Of a stretch of DNA of 9,122 nt, positions 1 through 5,652 are shown one piece after another. Position 1 is the first letter of the stretch, and each line of letters starts with the position of its first letter. The notes below the pieces were generated by a model. It was not told where the DNA came from, ran no database searches, and was given only the letters and a program-made list of their open reading frames with translations. Origin of the DNA: Flavobacteriales bacterium (GTDB taxonomy: Bacteria > Bacteroidota > Bacteroidia > Flavobacteriales_D > Sanyastnellaceae); contig CANHYZ010000058.1 of assembly GCA_947464885.1 (NCBI GenBank), positions 1 through 9,122 of the forward strand. Reading direction: 5' to 3'. A program made the position numbers and the translations under genes.

Positions 1-356
1 ATAAGTTGACAGCCAATGCCGTGCGTGTACCCACCCCGAATGGATCACTAGCGATTATCCACGTGTATCTCAATAAAGAGACAACATTAGACGCCGTAAA
101 CGCTACTGTTCGCAAGAGCGCGCTGGAAGGCGATTTGGTGAATCAGATCTATTACAGCATCAGCGAAGAGTTGGTGAGCAGTGACATCGTGGGTAACGAC
201 TGTTGTTCGGTGTTCGACTCGCAAGCGACCATCGTGTCGCCCGACGGCAAAGGCGTGGTGCTTTACGTGTGGTACGACAACGAATTCGGATACACGAAGC
301 AGGTAATTCGCCTGGCGAAATACGTGGCGAAGGTGCGCAGGAATATCTACTATTAA
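1..356 (+). CDS. gap: Glyceraldehyde-3-phosphate dehydrogenase, C-terminal part (5' end outside window)
   Basis: This is the last 117 codons of a GAPDH, the glycolytic/gluconeogenic enzyme that oxidises glyceraldehyde-3-phosphate to 1,3-bisphosphoglycerate in the cytoplasm. The reading frame is open from the window edge (first full codon at position 3, K-L-T-A-N-A) and ends at TAA 354-356. Family hallmarks are visible: AVRVPTPNGS at the start of the fragment, which belongs to the catalytic-domain sheet, and WYDNEFGYTKQV near the end, the conserved C-terminal signature. The NAD-binding domain and the catalytic Cys lie upstream and cannot be checked. The end AKVRRNIYY recalls, from memory, the longer (~480 aa) GAPDH form of Bacteroidota rather than the ~335 aa form, but this fragment cannot decide it. 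Two hairpins follow the stop, so this is the last gene of its transcription unit. Whether it runs in the glycolytic or the gluconeogenic direction cannot be told. Confidence 0.95.
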   Translation, partial: KLTANAVRVPTPNGSLAIIHVYLNKETTLDAVNATVRKSALEGDLVNQIYYSISEELVSSDIVGNDCCSVFDSQATIVSPDGKGVVLYVWYDNEFGYTKQVIRLAKYVAKVRRNIYY

Positions 357-405
357 GGGAAGGCCTTCATTGGGTCACCCTTCACTTCAATAAAATCCGG
401 GTCAG

Positions 406-423
406 GACGCGCTTCAGCGCGTC
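406..423 (+). other. GC-rich hairpin downstream of gap
   Basis: Perfect 7-bp inverted repeat: GACGCGC (406-412), TTCA loop, GCGCGTC (417-423). It has no T-tract after it, so it is not itself a classic terminator. It lies 50 bp after the gap stop and just before the real terminator hairpin, and could protect the mRNA 3' end or simply be part of a double-hairpin terminator. Confidence 0.5.
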
Positions 424-441
424 GACCATTTTCGAAATTCT

Positions 442-467
442 AAAAACGCGCCGGAAGGCGCGTTTTT
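442..467 (+). terminator. Rho-independent terminator of gap
   Basis: Perfect 11-bp stem: AAAAACGCGCC (442-452), loop GGAA (453-456), GGCGCGTTTTT (457-467). The GC-rich core with flanking A5 and T5 is a textbook intrinsic terminator and, because of the A5 on the left, could act in both directions. It ends the gap transcription unit just before the repeat region begins at 476. Confidence 0.9.
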
Positions 468-475
468 ATTGTGCC

Positions 476-646
476 GCCCCTACGGGGCTCGCTAGAGGAT
501 CCCCCTTCTTTTCTAGGAAGATTTTGCCCCGCTGGGGCTTGTTAGGAAAGGCTTTTGTTACTGGTGAGGTTTTGCACAACCAATGCTCCATATCCCCATC
601 CCCAGCTGGGCGCCATATTTGTAGCCCCATCGGGGCGATATGTTAA
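476..646. repeat. Left copy of the ~171-bp direct repeat
   Basis: Contains, in order, the hairpin GCCCC-TAC-GGGGC (476-488), the hairpin GCCCC-GCT-GGGGC (527-539), a non-palindromic spacer including GGTTTTGCACAACCAATG, a longer variant unit with CCCCAGCTGGG, and the first 25-bp hairpin unit. The same order is found in the right copy at 1352-1521. No gene is visible: an open frame across this stretch is only the repeat read through. Confidence 0.9.
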
Positions 647-687
647 TAGCCCCATAGGGGCGTCATGTTCATAGCCCCATAGGGGCG
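622..687. repeat. Left 25-bp-period hairpin array (3 units)
   Basis: Units start at 622, 647 and 672, an exact 25-bp period. Each starts TAGCCCCAT(C/A)GGGGCG, a 5-bp GCCCC/GGGGC stem with a triloop ATC or ATA, followed by a 9-bp tail such as ATATGTTAA or TCATGTTCA. The third unit stops after its hairpin and passes into AT-rich sequence. All three stems are intact. Confidence 0.9.
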
Positions 688-889
688 AAATTTTCAAAGA
701 ATAATTATTTGAATTTTATGCGAATAAATTCCCGTGTGCGAGAATTATCAAGTTAACGAAGAAATCAGCATAGTCGCGAATGGTTTGAAAGGGCCGAAAA
801 AAATCAAAGCATAGGAAATGGGATATGCCATTCATGTGATGAGATAGAGTTTTTTGCGGGATAATACATTCGCTCAAAAACTGATCGAT

Positions 890-1378
890 ATGGCTAATAC
901 CTATAGCACACTATACATACACATTGTTTTCGCCGTTAAAGGCAGAGCAAATCTCATGGCGAAGTCTTGGCGCGAAGAGCTTTATAAATACATCACCGGC
1001 ATTGTAACCAACAAAGGCCAAAAGATGATGGCGGTGAATGGAGTTGAGGACCATATTCACATACTGGTCAGCATTACGCCGAGTTGTAATATGTCGGATC
1101 TCGTGCGCGATATCAAGACCAGTTCATCTAAATGGGTGAATGATAAACGATTGGTTGCCGGTAAATTTGAGTGGCAAACGGGGTTTGGCGCATTTTCCGT
1201 TGGAACGTCGAATTTAGATATGATTGTGAAATACATCTTGAATCAAGAAAATCATCATCGAATCAAAACGTTCAAAACAGAATATGTTGGCTTATTGAAT
1301 GCATATCAAATCGATTTCAAAGCCGAATATATTTTTGATGATTATGGTGTCGCCCCTACGGGGCTCGCTGGAGGATAA
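890..1378 (+). CDS. tnpA: Y1 (HUH) transposase, IS200/IS605-like TnpA
   Basis: A 162-aa single-domain transposase of the IS200-like family (Pfam PF01797 type), which cuts and rejoins single-stranded DNA through a tyrosine at hairpin-marked ends. Visible motifs: N-terminal YIHIVFAVKGR (9-19), the HUH metal-binding motif in DHIHILV (His55, His57), WQTGFGAFSV (95-104), and the catalytic helix VKYILNQENHH with nucleophile Tyr115 and Gln119 at the +4 spacing seen in the family. All catalytic residues are present, so the enzyme looks intact. I chose ATG 890 because family members begin M-A-N-T-Y; a TTG at 854 would add 12 unlikely residues. No TnpB-like gene accompanies it. The last ~9 codons (VAPTGLAGG) are encoded inside the right flanking repeat. 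It could be an autonomous IS200-type element or a RAYT maintaining the surrounding REP-like repeats. Confidence 0.9.
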   Translation: MANTYSTLYIHIVFAVKGRANLMAKSWREELYKYITGIVTNKGQKMMAVNGVEDHIHILVSITPSCNMSDLVRDIKTSSSKWVNDKRLVAGKFEWQTGFGAFSVGTSNLDMIVKYILNQENHHRIKTFKTEYVGLLNAYQIDFKAEYIFDDYGVAPTGLAGG

Positions 1379-1521
1379 CCCTTCTGTTCTATGAAGATTT
1401 TGCCCCGCTGGGGCTTGTTAGGAAAGGCTTTTTTACTGGTGAGGTTTTGCACAACCAATGCTCCATATCCCCATCCCCAGCTGGTCGCCATATTTGTAGC
1501 CCCATCGGGACGACATGTTAA
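1352..1521. repeat. Right copy of the ~171-bp direct repeat
   Basis: Matches 476-646 with about 8 substitutions and one missing G in the CTTTTGTT/CTTTTTT run. It begins inside the transposase gene, with hairpin GCCCC-TAC-GGGGC at 1352-1364 encoding its C-terminus. The second hairpin GCCCC-GCT-GGGGC is at 1402-1414. The near-identity suggests a recent duplication or repeated copying from a common source. Confidence 0.9.
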
Positions 1522-1672
1522 TAGCCCCATCGCAGCATCTCGCAAATATCCCCATCGGGGCGCCATGTTCACAGCCCCATCGTAGCATCCCGCAAATATC
1601 CCCATCGCGGCATCATGCAAATAGCCCCATAGGGGCGACATGTTAATAGCCCCATCGGGGCGAAAAATCATG
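1497..1672. repeat. Right 25-bp-period hairpin array (7 units)
   Basis: Units start at 1497, 1522, 1547, 1572, 1597, 1622 and 1647, a strict 25-bp period with no unique spacers. Units 6 and 7 have perfect GCCCC/GGGGC stems, units 1 and 3 have one defect each, and units 2, 4 and 5 have a ruined right arm (GCAGC, GTAGC, GCGGC). Tails fall into two types: CGACATGTTAA-like (1, 3, 6) and GCATCNCGCAAA-like (2, 4, 5). Units 2-3 (1522-1571) and 4-5 (1572-1621) look like a 50-bp dimer duplicated in tandem, with about 9 mismatches. Unit 7 passes into unrelated A-rich sequence, and no gene lies between the array and the lysR stop at 1728. Confidence 0.9.
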
Positions 1673-1727
1673 GTAAAAAAAAATGGATGGAAATTGGTTA
1701 AGTATCACGCAAAGAATACCCCCCCCC

Positions 1728-2636
1728 TCACCCAAACCATTTCCCCACAATCTCCGCCTTGTGCTCGCGCACATGTTCCAAAAACGCCGCTGCCACAGGT
1801 GTGTGTTTTTTGTCGCGGTGCCAGACTAGGCGCCAAGTGGTTTTTAAGGGAAGACCTTTCATGGGGATAATCTTCAATCGGCCGGAGGCGAGTTCCTGAC
1901 GGATGCCAATCATGGGTAAGATCGATACACCCAAGCCTGCAATCACCGCCTGCTTAACGGCTTCGTTCGAGGTGAGTTGAATTTTGCGAAAGACCTTAAT
2001 GTCATTGGTCTCCACAAACGTCGTCATGGCTTGGTTGGTCGCAGATCCGTCTTCTCGAAATATAAGAGTCAGTTTGCGCAACAAATCATGCTGATTGCGG
2101 GATCGTGGAATGGGTAGTTCGCTCGAGGCTACCAAATAGAGCTCGTTGCGCAGGAGGTCCTCCGTTTCCACACTTAAACTCTTGGGCAGTGTCGAGACTA
2201 AAGCAAAGTCGATTTCATTTTCCCGCAGATGCACCAGTGTTCCCTGTTTGTTCGATACGTCCAGATTCAACTCCACGCCTTGATGCTTCGATAGAAATGA
2301 CGACAGAAAATAGGGAATCACATATTTGCCTGTTGAGACAACAGAGATGCGCAACTGTCCCGAAAGCTCTCCCTGAAGTGATTTTGTCTTTCGGCTGATT
2401 TGCTCGGCCTCCGCAATGAGGTTCTCAGCGGCACGCGCGATTTCTTTTCCGAATGACGTGATATACAGTTTCTTTTGAATGGTCTCGGTCAACGGCACAT
2501 CGAAATGACGCTGGAGATTCTTCAGTTGAATCGATACCGCAGGCTGCGTTAAATCGAGCGATTCTGCGGCCTTACTGATGCTGCCCGATTTCACGACCTG
2601 CGTGAAAATGCGCAGTTGATTGAGCGTGTAGTTCAT
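1728..2636 (-). CDS. LysR-type transcriptional regulator
   Basis: A 302-aa LysR-family regulator, the usual length. The N-terminal winged helix-turn-helix is clear: LNQLRIFTQVVKSGSISKAA (residues 5-24), then LDLTQPAVSIQLKNLQ as the recognition helix, and a linker helix rich in Glu/Ala. The C-terminal effector-binding domain (about residues 90-295) includes the typical LRISVVSTGKYVIPYFL opening and AVIAGLGVSILP (near 235), a conserved segment of the second subdomain. The effector cannot be read from sequence. It starts at ATG 2634-2636, is divergent from icd with 80 bp between the start codons, and overlaps a LysR-box-like palindrome, which suggests autoregulation and possible control of icd. 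A run of nine G on its strand directly follows the TGA stop. The specific regulon is unknown. Confidence 0.93.
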   Translation of the reverse strand: MNYTLNQLRIFTQVVKSGSISKAAESLDLTQPAVSIQLKNLQRHFDVPLTETIQKKLYITSFGKEIARAAENLIAEAEQISRKTKSLQGELSGQLRISVVSTGKYVIPYFLSSFLSKHQGVELNLDVSNKQGTLVHLRENEIDFALVSTLPKSLSVETEDLLRNELYLVASSELPIPRSRNQHDLLRKLTLIFREDGSATNQAMTTFVETNDIKVFRKIQLTSNEAVKQAVIAGLGVSILPMIGIRQELASGRLKIIPMKGLPLKTTWRLVWHRDKKHTPVAAAFLEHVREHKAEIVGKWFG

Positions 2637-2651
2637 AAATAAATTTTATGA
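2633..2651. promoter_or_regulatory. Candidate LysR-type operator (T-N11-A palindrome)
   Basis: TCATAAA (2633-2639), TAAAT, TTTATGA (2645-2651): a 7-bp perfect inverted repeat with a 5-bp centre. It contains ATAA-N7-TTAT and the T-N11-A core (T2636, A2648) known for LysR-family sites. It overlaps the lysR start codon and lies 66-84 bp upstream of the icd start. AT-rich palindromes also arise by chance, so this is a candidate only. I could not place a convincing Bacteroidota-type promoter (TTTG / TAnnTTTG) in this intergenic region for either gene. Confidence 0.4.
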
Positions 2652-2716
2652 TATGTGATGTAAATATAAATAACACGAGTCAATCTGTAATTCCATTTTT
2701 GCCCCAAAATCAACAG

Positions 2717-4156
2717 ATGAAACAAAAAGTAACGATCGCCAAGGGTGACGGCATTGGACCCGAAATCATGGAAGCTACACTGCGCATACTATCTGCAGCA
2801 GGAGCTCAAATCGAAACAGAAGAAATTGAAGTAGGAGAGAAGGTCTATCTCTCGGGCAATACTTCCGGCATTGCAGCTGAATCGTGGGATGTGATTCGTC
2901 GCAATAAGGTGTTTCTCAAAGCGCCCATCACCACGCCTCAAGGAGGTGGCTACAAGAGTTTGAATGTGACCACGCGCAAGTTCCTTGGATTATACTCAAA
3001 TGTGCGCCCTTGCTTGAGTCTGCATCCGTTTGTTGCAACCAAACATCCGCACATGGATATTGTCATCGTCCGCGAAAATGAAGAAGATTTATATGCCGGT
3101 ATCGAACACCAGCAAACCGATGAAGTCATTCAATGCCTTAAACTGATAAGCCGCCCGGGCTGTGAGAAGATCGTTCGTTACGCCTTCGAATATGCCCGTG
3201 TTAACGGTCGTAAAAAAGTAACCTGCTTCACCAAAGACAACATTATGAAGCAAACTGATGGCTTGTTCCATCAGGTGTTTGATGAAATCGCCGTCGAGTA
3301 TCCTGAAATCGAAAACGAGCACTGGATCATTGATATCGGCGCAGCGAAAATGGCTGACACTCCGGAGATGTTCGATGTCATCGTTACACTGAACCTCTAT
3401 GGTGATGTCTTATCGGATATCTCTGCCCAAATCGCAGGTTCGGTGGGATTGGCCGGCTCGGCCAACATCGGCGAGGAATGTGCCATGTTTGAAGCCATTC
3501 ATGGTTCTGCGCCTCGTCGCGCCGGTCAGGATGTGGCCAATCCTTCCGGACTGCTTCAGGGTGCTATCATGATGCTCTGCCACATCGGTCAGACCGAAGT
3601 CGCCGAGAAGATTCAAAATGCCTGGTTGCGCACCATCGAAGACGGTATTCATACCTACGATATCTTCAAAGAAGGCGTGAGCTCACGTAAAGTTGGCACG
3701 AAGGAATTCGCTCAAGCCGTGATTGCTAACCTCGGCAAGCAACCCTTGCGATTGATGCCTGTTCGATATGCGAAAGACGCTCAATTGAATCTACCGAAGT
3801 ACAAGCGTAAGTCTGCCGGTAAGAAGGAGTTGGTCGGAGTGGATGTATTCGTGCATTGGAGTGGAGAGGAAGCCGATCAACTAGCCGAACAACTCGCGGC
3901 TCTGAACAACGATAAAGTGAAGCTTTCCATGATTACCAACCGCGGTATCAAGGTATGGCCGCAAGGGTTCAAAGAAACGTTCTGCACGGATCACTGGCGC
4001 TGTCGTTTCAAACCCGAAGAAGGCAAGACTATTTCCAACGAAGAGGTTATTGCGCTGTTGCAACAGGCGTTCAGCAGTGGCATCGACGCTATCAAAACAG
4101 AGAACCTCTACTCGTTCGACGGTAAGGCGGCCTATTCACTCGGACAAGGACAATAA
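2717..4156 (+). CDS. icd: Isocitrate dehydrogenase, Thermus-type (probably NADP-dependent)
   Basis: A 479-aa isocitrate dehydrogenase that oxidatively decarboxylates isocitrate to 2-oxoglutarate in the TCA cycle. The dehydrogenase core shows GDGIGPEI (10-17), the substrate-binding segment SLNVTTRKFLGLYSNVRP (81-98), TKDNIMK with Lys173, NLYGDVLSD with the metal-binding Asp230 and Asp234, and the cofactor loop HGSAPRRAGQDVANP (262-276). After about residue 340 a ~140-aa C-terminal extension follows, as in the Thermus thermophilus enzyme and unlike the ~416-aa E. coli enzyme. Arg267 and Arg268 replace the Lys-Tyr of the E. coli NADP-binding loop; basic residues there favour NADP, but this is inference. 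I chose ATG 2717 because M-K-Q-K-V-T-I places the first beta strand correctly; an upstream ATG at 2648 adds 23 residues unlike the family and would lie in the operator. A small gene follows 13 bp later, so the two are probably cotranscribed. Confidence 0.95.
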   Translation: MKQKVTIAKGDGIGPEIMEATLRILSAAGAQIETEEIEVGEKVYLSGNTSGIAAESWDVIRRNKVFLKAPITTPQGGGYKSLNVTTRKFLGLYSNVRPCLSLHPFVATKHPHMDIVIVRENEEDLYAGIEHQQTDEVIQCLKLISRPGCEKIVRYAFEYARVNGRKKVTCFTKDNIMKQTDGLFHQVFDEIAVEYPEIENEHWIIDIGAAKMADTPEMFDVIVTLNLYGDVLSDISAQIAGSVGLAGSANIGEECAMFEAIHGSAPRRAGQDVANPSGLLQGAIMMLCHIGQTEVAEKIQNAWLRTIEDGIHTYDIFKEGVSSRKVGTKEFAQAVIANLGKQPLRLMPVRYAKDAQLNLPKYKRKSAGKKELVGVDVFVHWSGEEADQLAEQLAALNNDKVKLSMITNRGIKVWPQGFKETFCTDHWRCRFKPEEGKTISNEEVIALLQQAFSSGIDAIKTENLYSFDGKAAYSLGQGQ

Positions 4157-4169
4157 AAAAACAGATAAG

Positions 4170-4433
4170 ATGCACGAAACAGCAGAATCCATACAGGTGA
4201 AATTGGCCGATGGTGTGTTCTACACCGGAGACGCAGCATCGATCATTCGCGGGATGATTGACGTGAAGGTCAAGTTTCATGAAGATAAAATCAGTCGACT
4301 CAGCAATATGGAGGAAATCAAAATGCGCGAACAACGCATCAAAGAACTCCAGCGCATGCAGTCGAAGATTCAGGATTGGTTGAAGGCTCATGGTGAGCAG
4401 GCCAATCTCGAATTAACGCTTTCGGTTGGTTAA
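4170..4433 (+). CDS. Small hypothetical protein downstream of icd, putative coiled coil
   Basis: An 87-aa protein I do not recognise. It starts at ATG 4170, 13 bp after the icd stop, and ends at TAA 4431-4433, so it is most likely the second gene of an icd operon. There is no signal peptide or membrane segment, so it should be cytoplasmic. The first ~30 residues (VKLADGVFYTGDAASIIRGM) look like a short strand-turn-helix region. Residues ~33-72 are highly charged and predicted by eye to be one long helix (FHEDKISRLSNMEEIKMREQ and the following RIKELQRMQSKIQDWLKA), with heptad-like hydrophobic spacing that suggests a coiled coil or helical dimer. The longer frame opening at 4050 lies inside icd and is not the gene. 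A role tied to isocitrate dehydrogenase is guilt by association only. Confidence 0.75.
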   Translation: MHETAESIQVKLADGVFYTGDAASIIRGMIDVKVKFHEDKISRLSNMEEIKMREQRIKELQRMQSKIQDWLKAHGEQANLELTLSVG

Positions 4434-4474
4434 GGTTAGTAACTACAGTTCAAGTGCGCTGACCGACGCACACG

Positions 4475-4505
4475 AAAAAGAGCCGCTATCGAGCGGCTCT
4501 TTTTT
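4475..4505 (+). terminator. Bidirectional intrinsic terminator of the icd operon
   Basis: Perfect 13-bp stem: AAAAAGAGCCGCT (4475-4487), loop ATCG, AGCGGCTCTTTTT (4492-4504), followed by another T. It lies between two convergent units, the icd operon on the plus strand and the T9SS protein gene on the minus strand, and its A5/T5 flanks would allow it to stop transcription from both sides. Confidence 0.93.
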
Positions 4506-4517
4506 ATGGTTGATTAA

Positions 4518-4592
4518 GCCCTTCGGCTTCGCTCCTTTCGGCTTCACTCAAGGACCGTTTAGTCGAGGTTTGGTAGCCGAGCGGAGTCGAGG
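4518..4592. repeat. Imperfect inverted-repeat intergenic element
   Basis: On the plus strand TTCGGCTTCGCTC (4522-4534) recurs as TTCGGCTTCACTC (4537-4549) with a 15-bp period. The right half has GAGCGGAGTCGAG (4579-4591), matching the reverse complement of the left motif at 10 of 13 positions, and AGTCGAGG occurs twice (4561-4568, 4585-4592). The element could fold into a hairpin. It begins immediately after the stop codon of the minus-strand gene at 4593. Similar TCGAG/GCGGAG-rich elements are, from memory, dispersed in Bacteroidota genomes; only one copy is visible here. Confidence 0.55.
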
Positions 4593-5543
4593 TTATTGCA
4601 CCACGAGGGTTTTTACCTCGCGCGAGTTTTCTTGGAGAATGACCACTTGGTAAGTGCCTGCGGCCAGGGATTGTTGGATTGAAAGGCGATTACCGCTGAT
4701 CATCGTGTCCTTGCCAATGGTATGCGAGGCCACTGTTTTACCGTTCATGTCGAGGATTTCCAAACGAGCACCCGGCTTTACTTCGAGGTCGTTCAATTGA
4801 ATGCTCAACACGTTGTTGCGAAGCGGGTTGGGGAATACTTCCCACTCGCCAACGGTTGCAGTGGCTTCAGGCTTCGGTATACACTGCCCATTGCAGCTGC
4901 CGTCGTTGAAGGTCGCTTGTGCGTTGTAGTTGGCTGAATTGCGATCTGTACAACCGAAGATCTCCGATTTCGTCGTGATGAAGCCCACGCTTTTCTTCTG
5001 CCAGATTTCGCCGTTGGGTGTTTTGCCTTGCAGATTCATGATGCCCTTGATGACACCCGTTGAAGTAAACTGCCCAATCAGCACAAGGCCTTGCGTGTTG
5101 GGTTGACACATTGCGTCAGATGGCACCAAAAACCAACCGCCGTTTTCGCTTTGGATCTCTCCGCCTGCATCAAAGGACGCAAAGTCAACACCCACATCCC
5201 ACATGCTGTTGCTTTCGTTGTTGGCATAGCCCAACGTAATCCACGAGTCGAAGCGCACGGAGGCATCGGCTTGCTCGGCAACCGAGGAAATGCCGGCAGC
5301 ACTGTGACCTGCAATAGGGCTCTGGAAAAAAGGCGCAGATGACCTAATGCTCATCGGATTGTCGCTGTCACCGTATACCACCTGCAGGCTGTAGTCGCTT
5401 GAAGGTAACTTCGCATATACGCGATAAGTTTGTCCGGTAACGGCACCGCCGTTGTCAATTTTCTGCACAATCAGCTTCACATCGGTGGCATTCGCTGCTA
5501 CACCGTAAGCCAAGGCAAGGGCGAAAAGTATCGTTTTCTTCAT
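4593..5543 (-). CDS. T9SS type A sorting domain-containing exported protein
   Basis: A 316-aa protein exported to the cell surface or medium. Residues 1-19 form a signal peptide (MKK, hydrophobic core FALALAYGVA, cut likely after ANA). The middle region (~20-190) I do not recognise; it is rich in Ser, Gly and beta-forming residues. At 197-217 is GCTDRNSANYNAQATFNDGS plus Cys, a motif common in Bacteroidota exported proteins with the two Cys able to form a disulphide. Residues 231-316 are a type A sorting domain: WEVFPNPL with the FPNP core, LEILDMNGKTV, and LAAGTYQVVIL before a short basic tail. This domain directs the protein through the type IX secretion system and is usually removed. The ATG at 5541-5543 is chosen over an upstream TTG at 5547-5549 because it starts directly with the M-K-K signal. 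The substrate or function of the middle part is unknown. Confidence 0.88.
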   Translation of the reverse strand: MKKTILFALALAYGVAANATDVKLIVQKIDNGGAVTGQTYRVYAKLPSSDYSLQVVYGDSDNPMSIRSSAPFFQSPIAGHSAAGISSVAEQADASVRFDSWITLGYANNESNSMWDVGVDFASFDAGGEIQSENGGWFLVPSDAMCQPNTQGLVLIGQFTSTGVIKGIMNLQGKTPNGEIWQKKSVGFITTKSEIFGCTDRNSANYNAQATFNDGSCNGQCIPKPEATATVGEWEVFPNPLRNNVLSIQLNDLEVKPGARLEILDMNGKTVASHTIGKDTMISGNRLSIQQSLAAGTYQVVILQENSREVKTLVVQ

Positions 5544-5652
5544 GGTCAATGTTTTGGATTCGAATTACCTCACAATGTTAAGGTTTTTTGCTTTAAATCC
5601 TTTAGTGACATACGAAAAAAACGCTTGTGGTCTTGCAATCACACGGGAGCGA

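Larger units (their letters stand above)
476..1672 (+). mobile_element. Repeat-flanked Y1 transposase module (IS200/IS605- or REP/RAYT-like)
   Basis: A single Y1 transposase gene (890-1378) lies between two direct repeats, 476-646 and 1352-1521. They differ at about 8 substitutions and one indel over 171 columns (~95% identity). Both repeats carry GCCCC-NNN-GGGGC hairpins and both continue into tandem 25-bp hairpin units. HUH Y1 transposases recognise short hairpins near the ends of their element, and RAYTs (REP-associated tyrosine transposases) are flanked by REP palindromes, so this arrangement fits either a small transposon or a RAYT-type domesticated module. Exact ends are not defined: the boundaries given are those of the repeats, not demonstrated transposition ends. 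The ~200 bp between the left array and the gene (688-889) are AT-rich and show no feature I can name. Confidence 0.7.

Noticed and set aside
203..646. A 147-residue plus-strand open frame running from gap through the terminator into the left repeat
   Set aside because: It overlaps the clear gap frame, crosses a strong terminator and ends in repeat sequence, so it is spurious.
854..889. TTG start for the transposase 12 codons upstream
   Set aside because: The 12 added residues are not part of the family; M-A-N-T-Y at 890 matches typical IS200-like N-termini.
1342..1671. A 109-residue minus-strand open frame across the right repeat array
   Set aside because: It is the repeat array read in one frame; the 25-bp period is not a multiple of three and its product is a repeated PDGA/GYL pattern with no gene-like features.
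1497..1672. The 25-bp-period array as a CRISPR
   Set aside because: Units are contiguous with no unique spacers of constant length, and no cas genes are present; short hairpin units fit REP-like repeats.
2648..2716. An upstream ATG giving icd 23 extra N-terminal residues
   Set aside because: The added residues are unlike the family's N-terminus, while M-K-Q-K at 2717 begins the first strand directly before GDGIGPEI.
5544..5652. Promoter for the T9SS protein gene
   Set aside because: I looked for the Bacteroidota -33 TTTG and -7 TAnnTTTG pattern and found only partial matches with unsuitable spacing.
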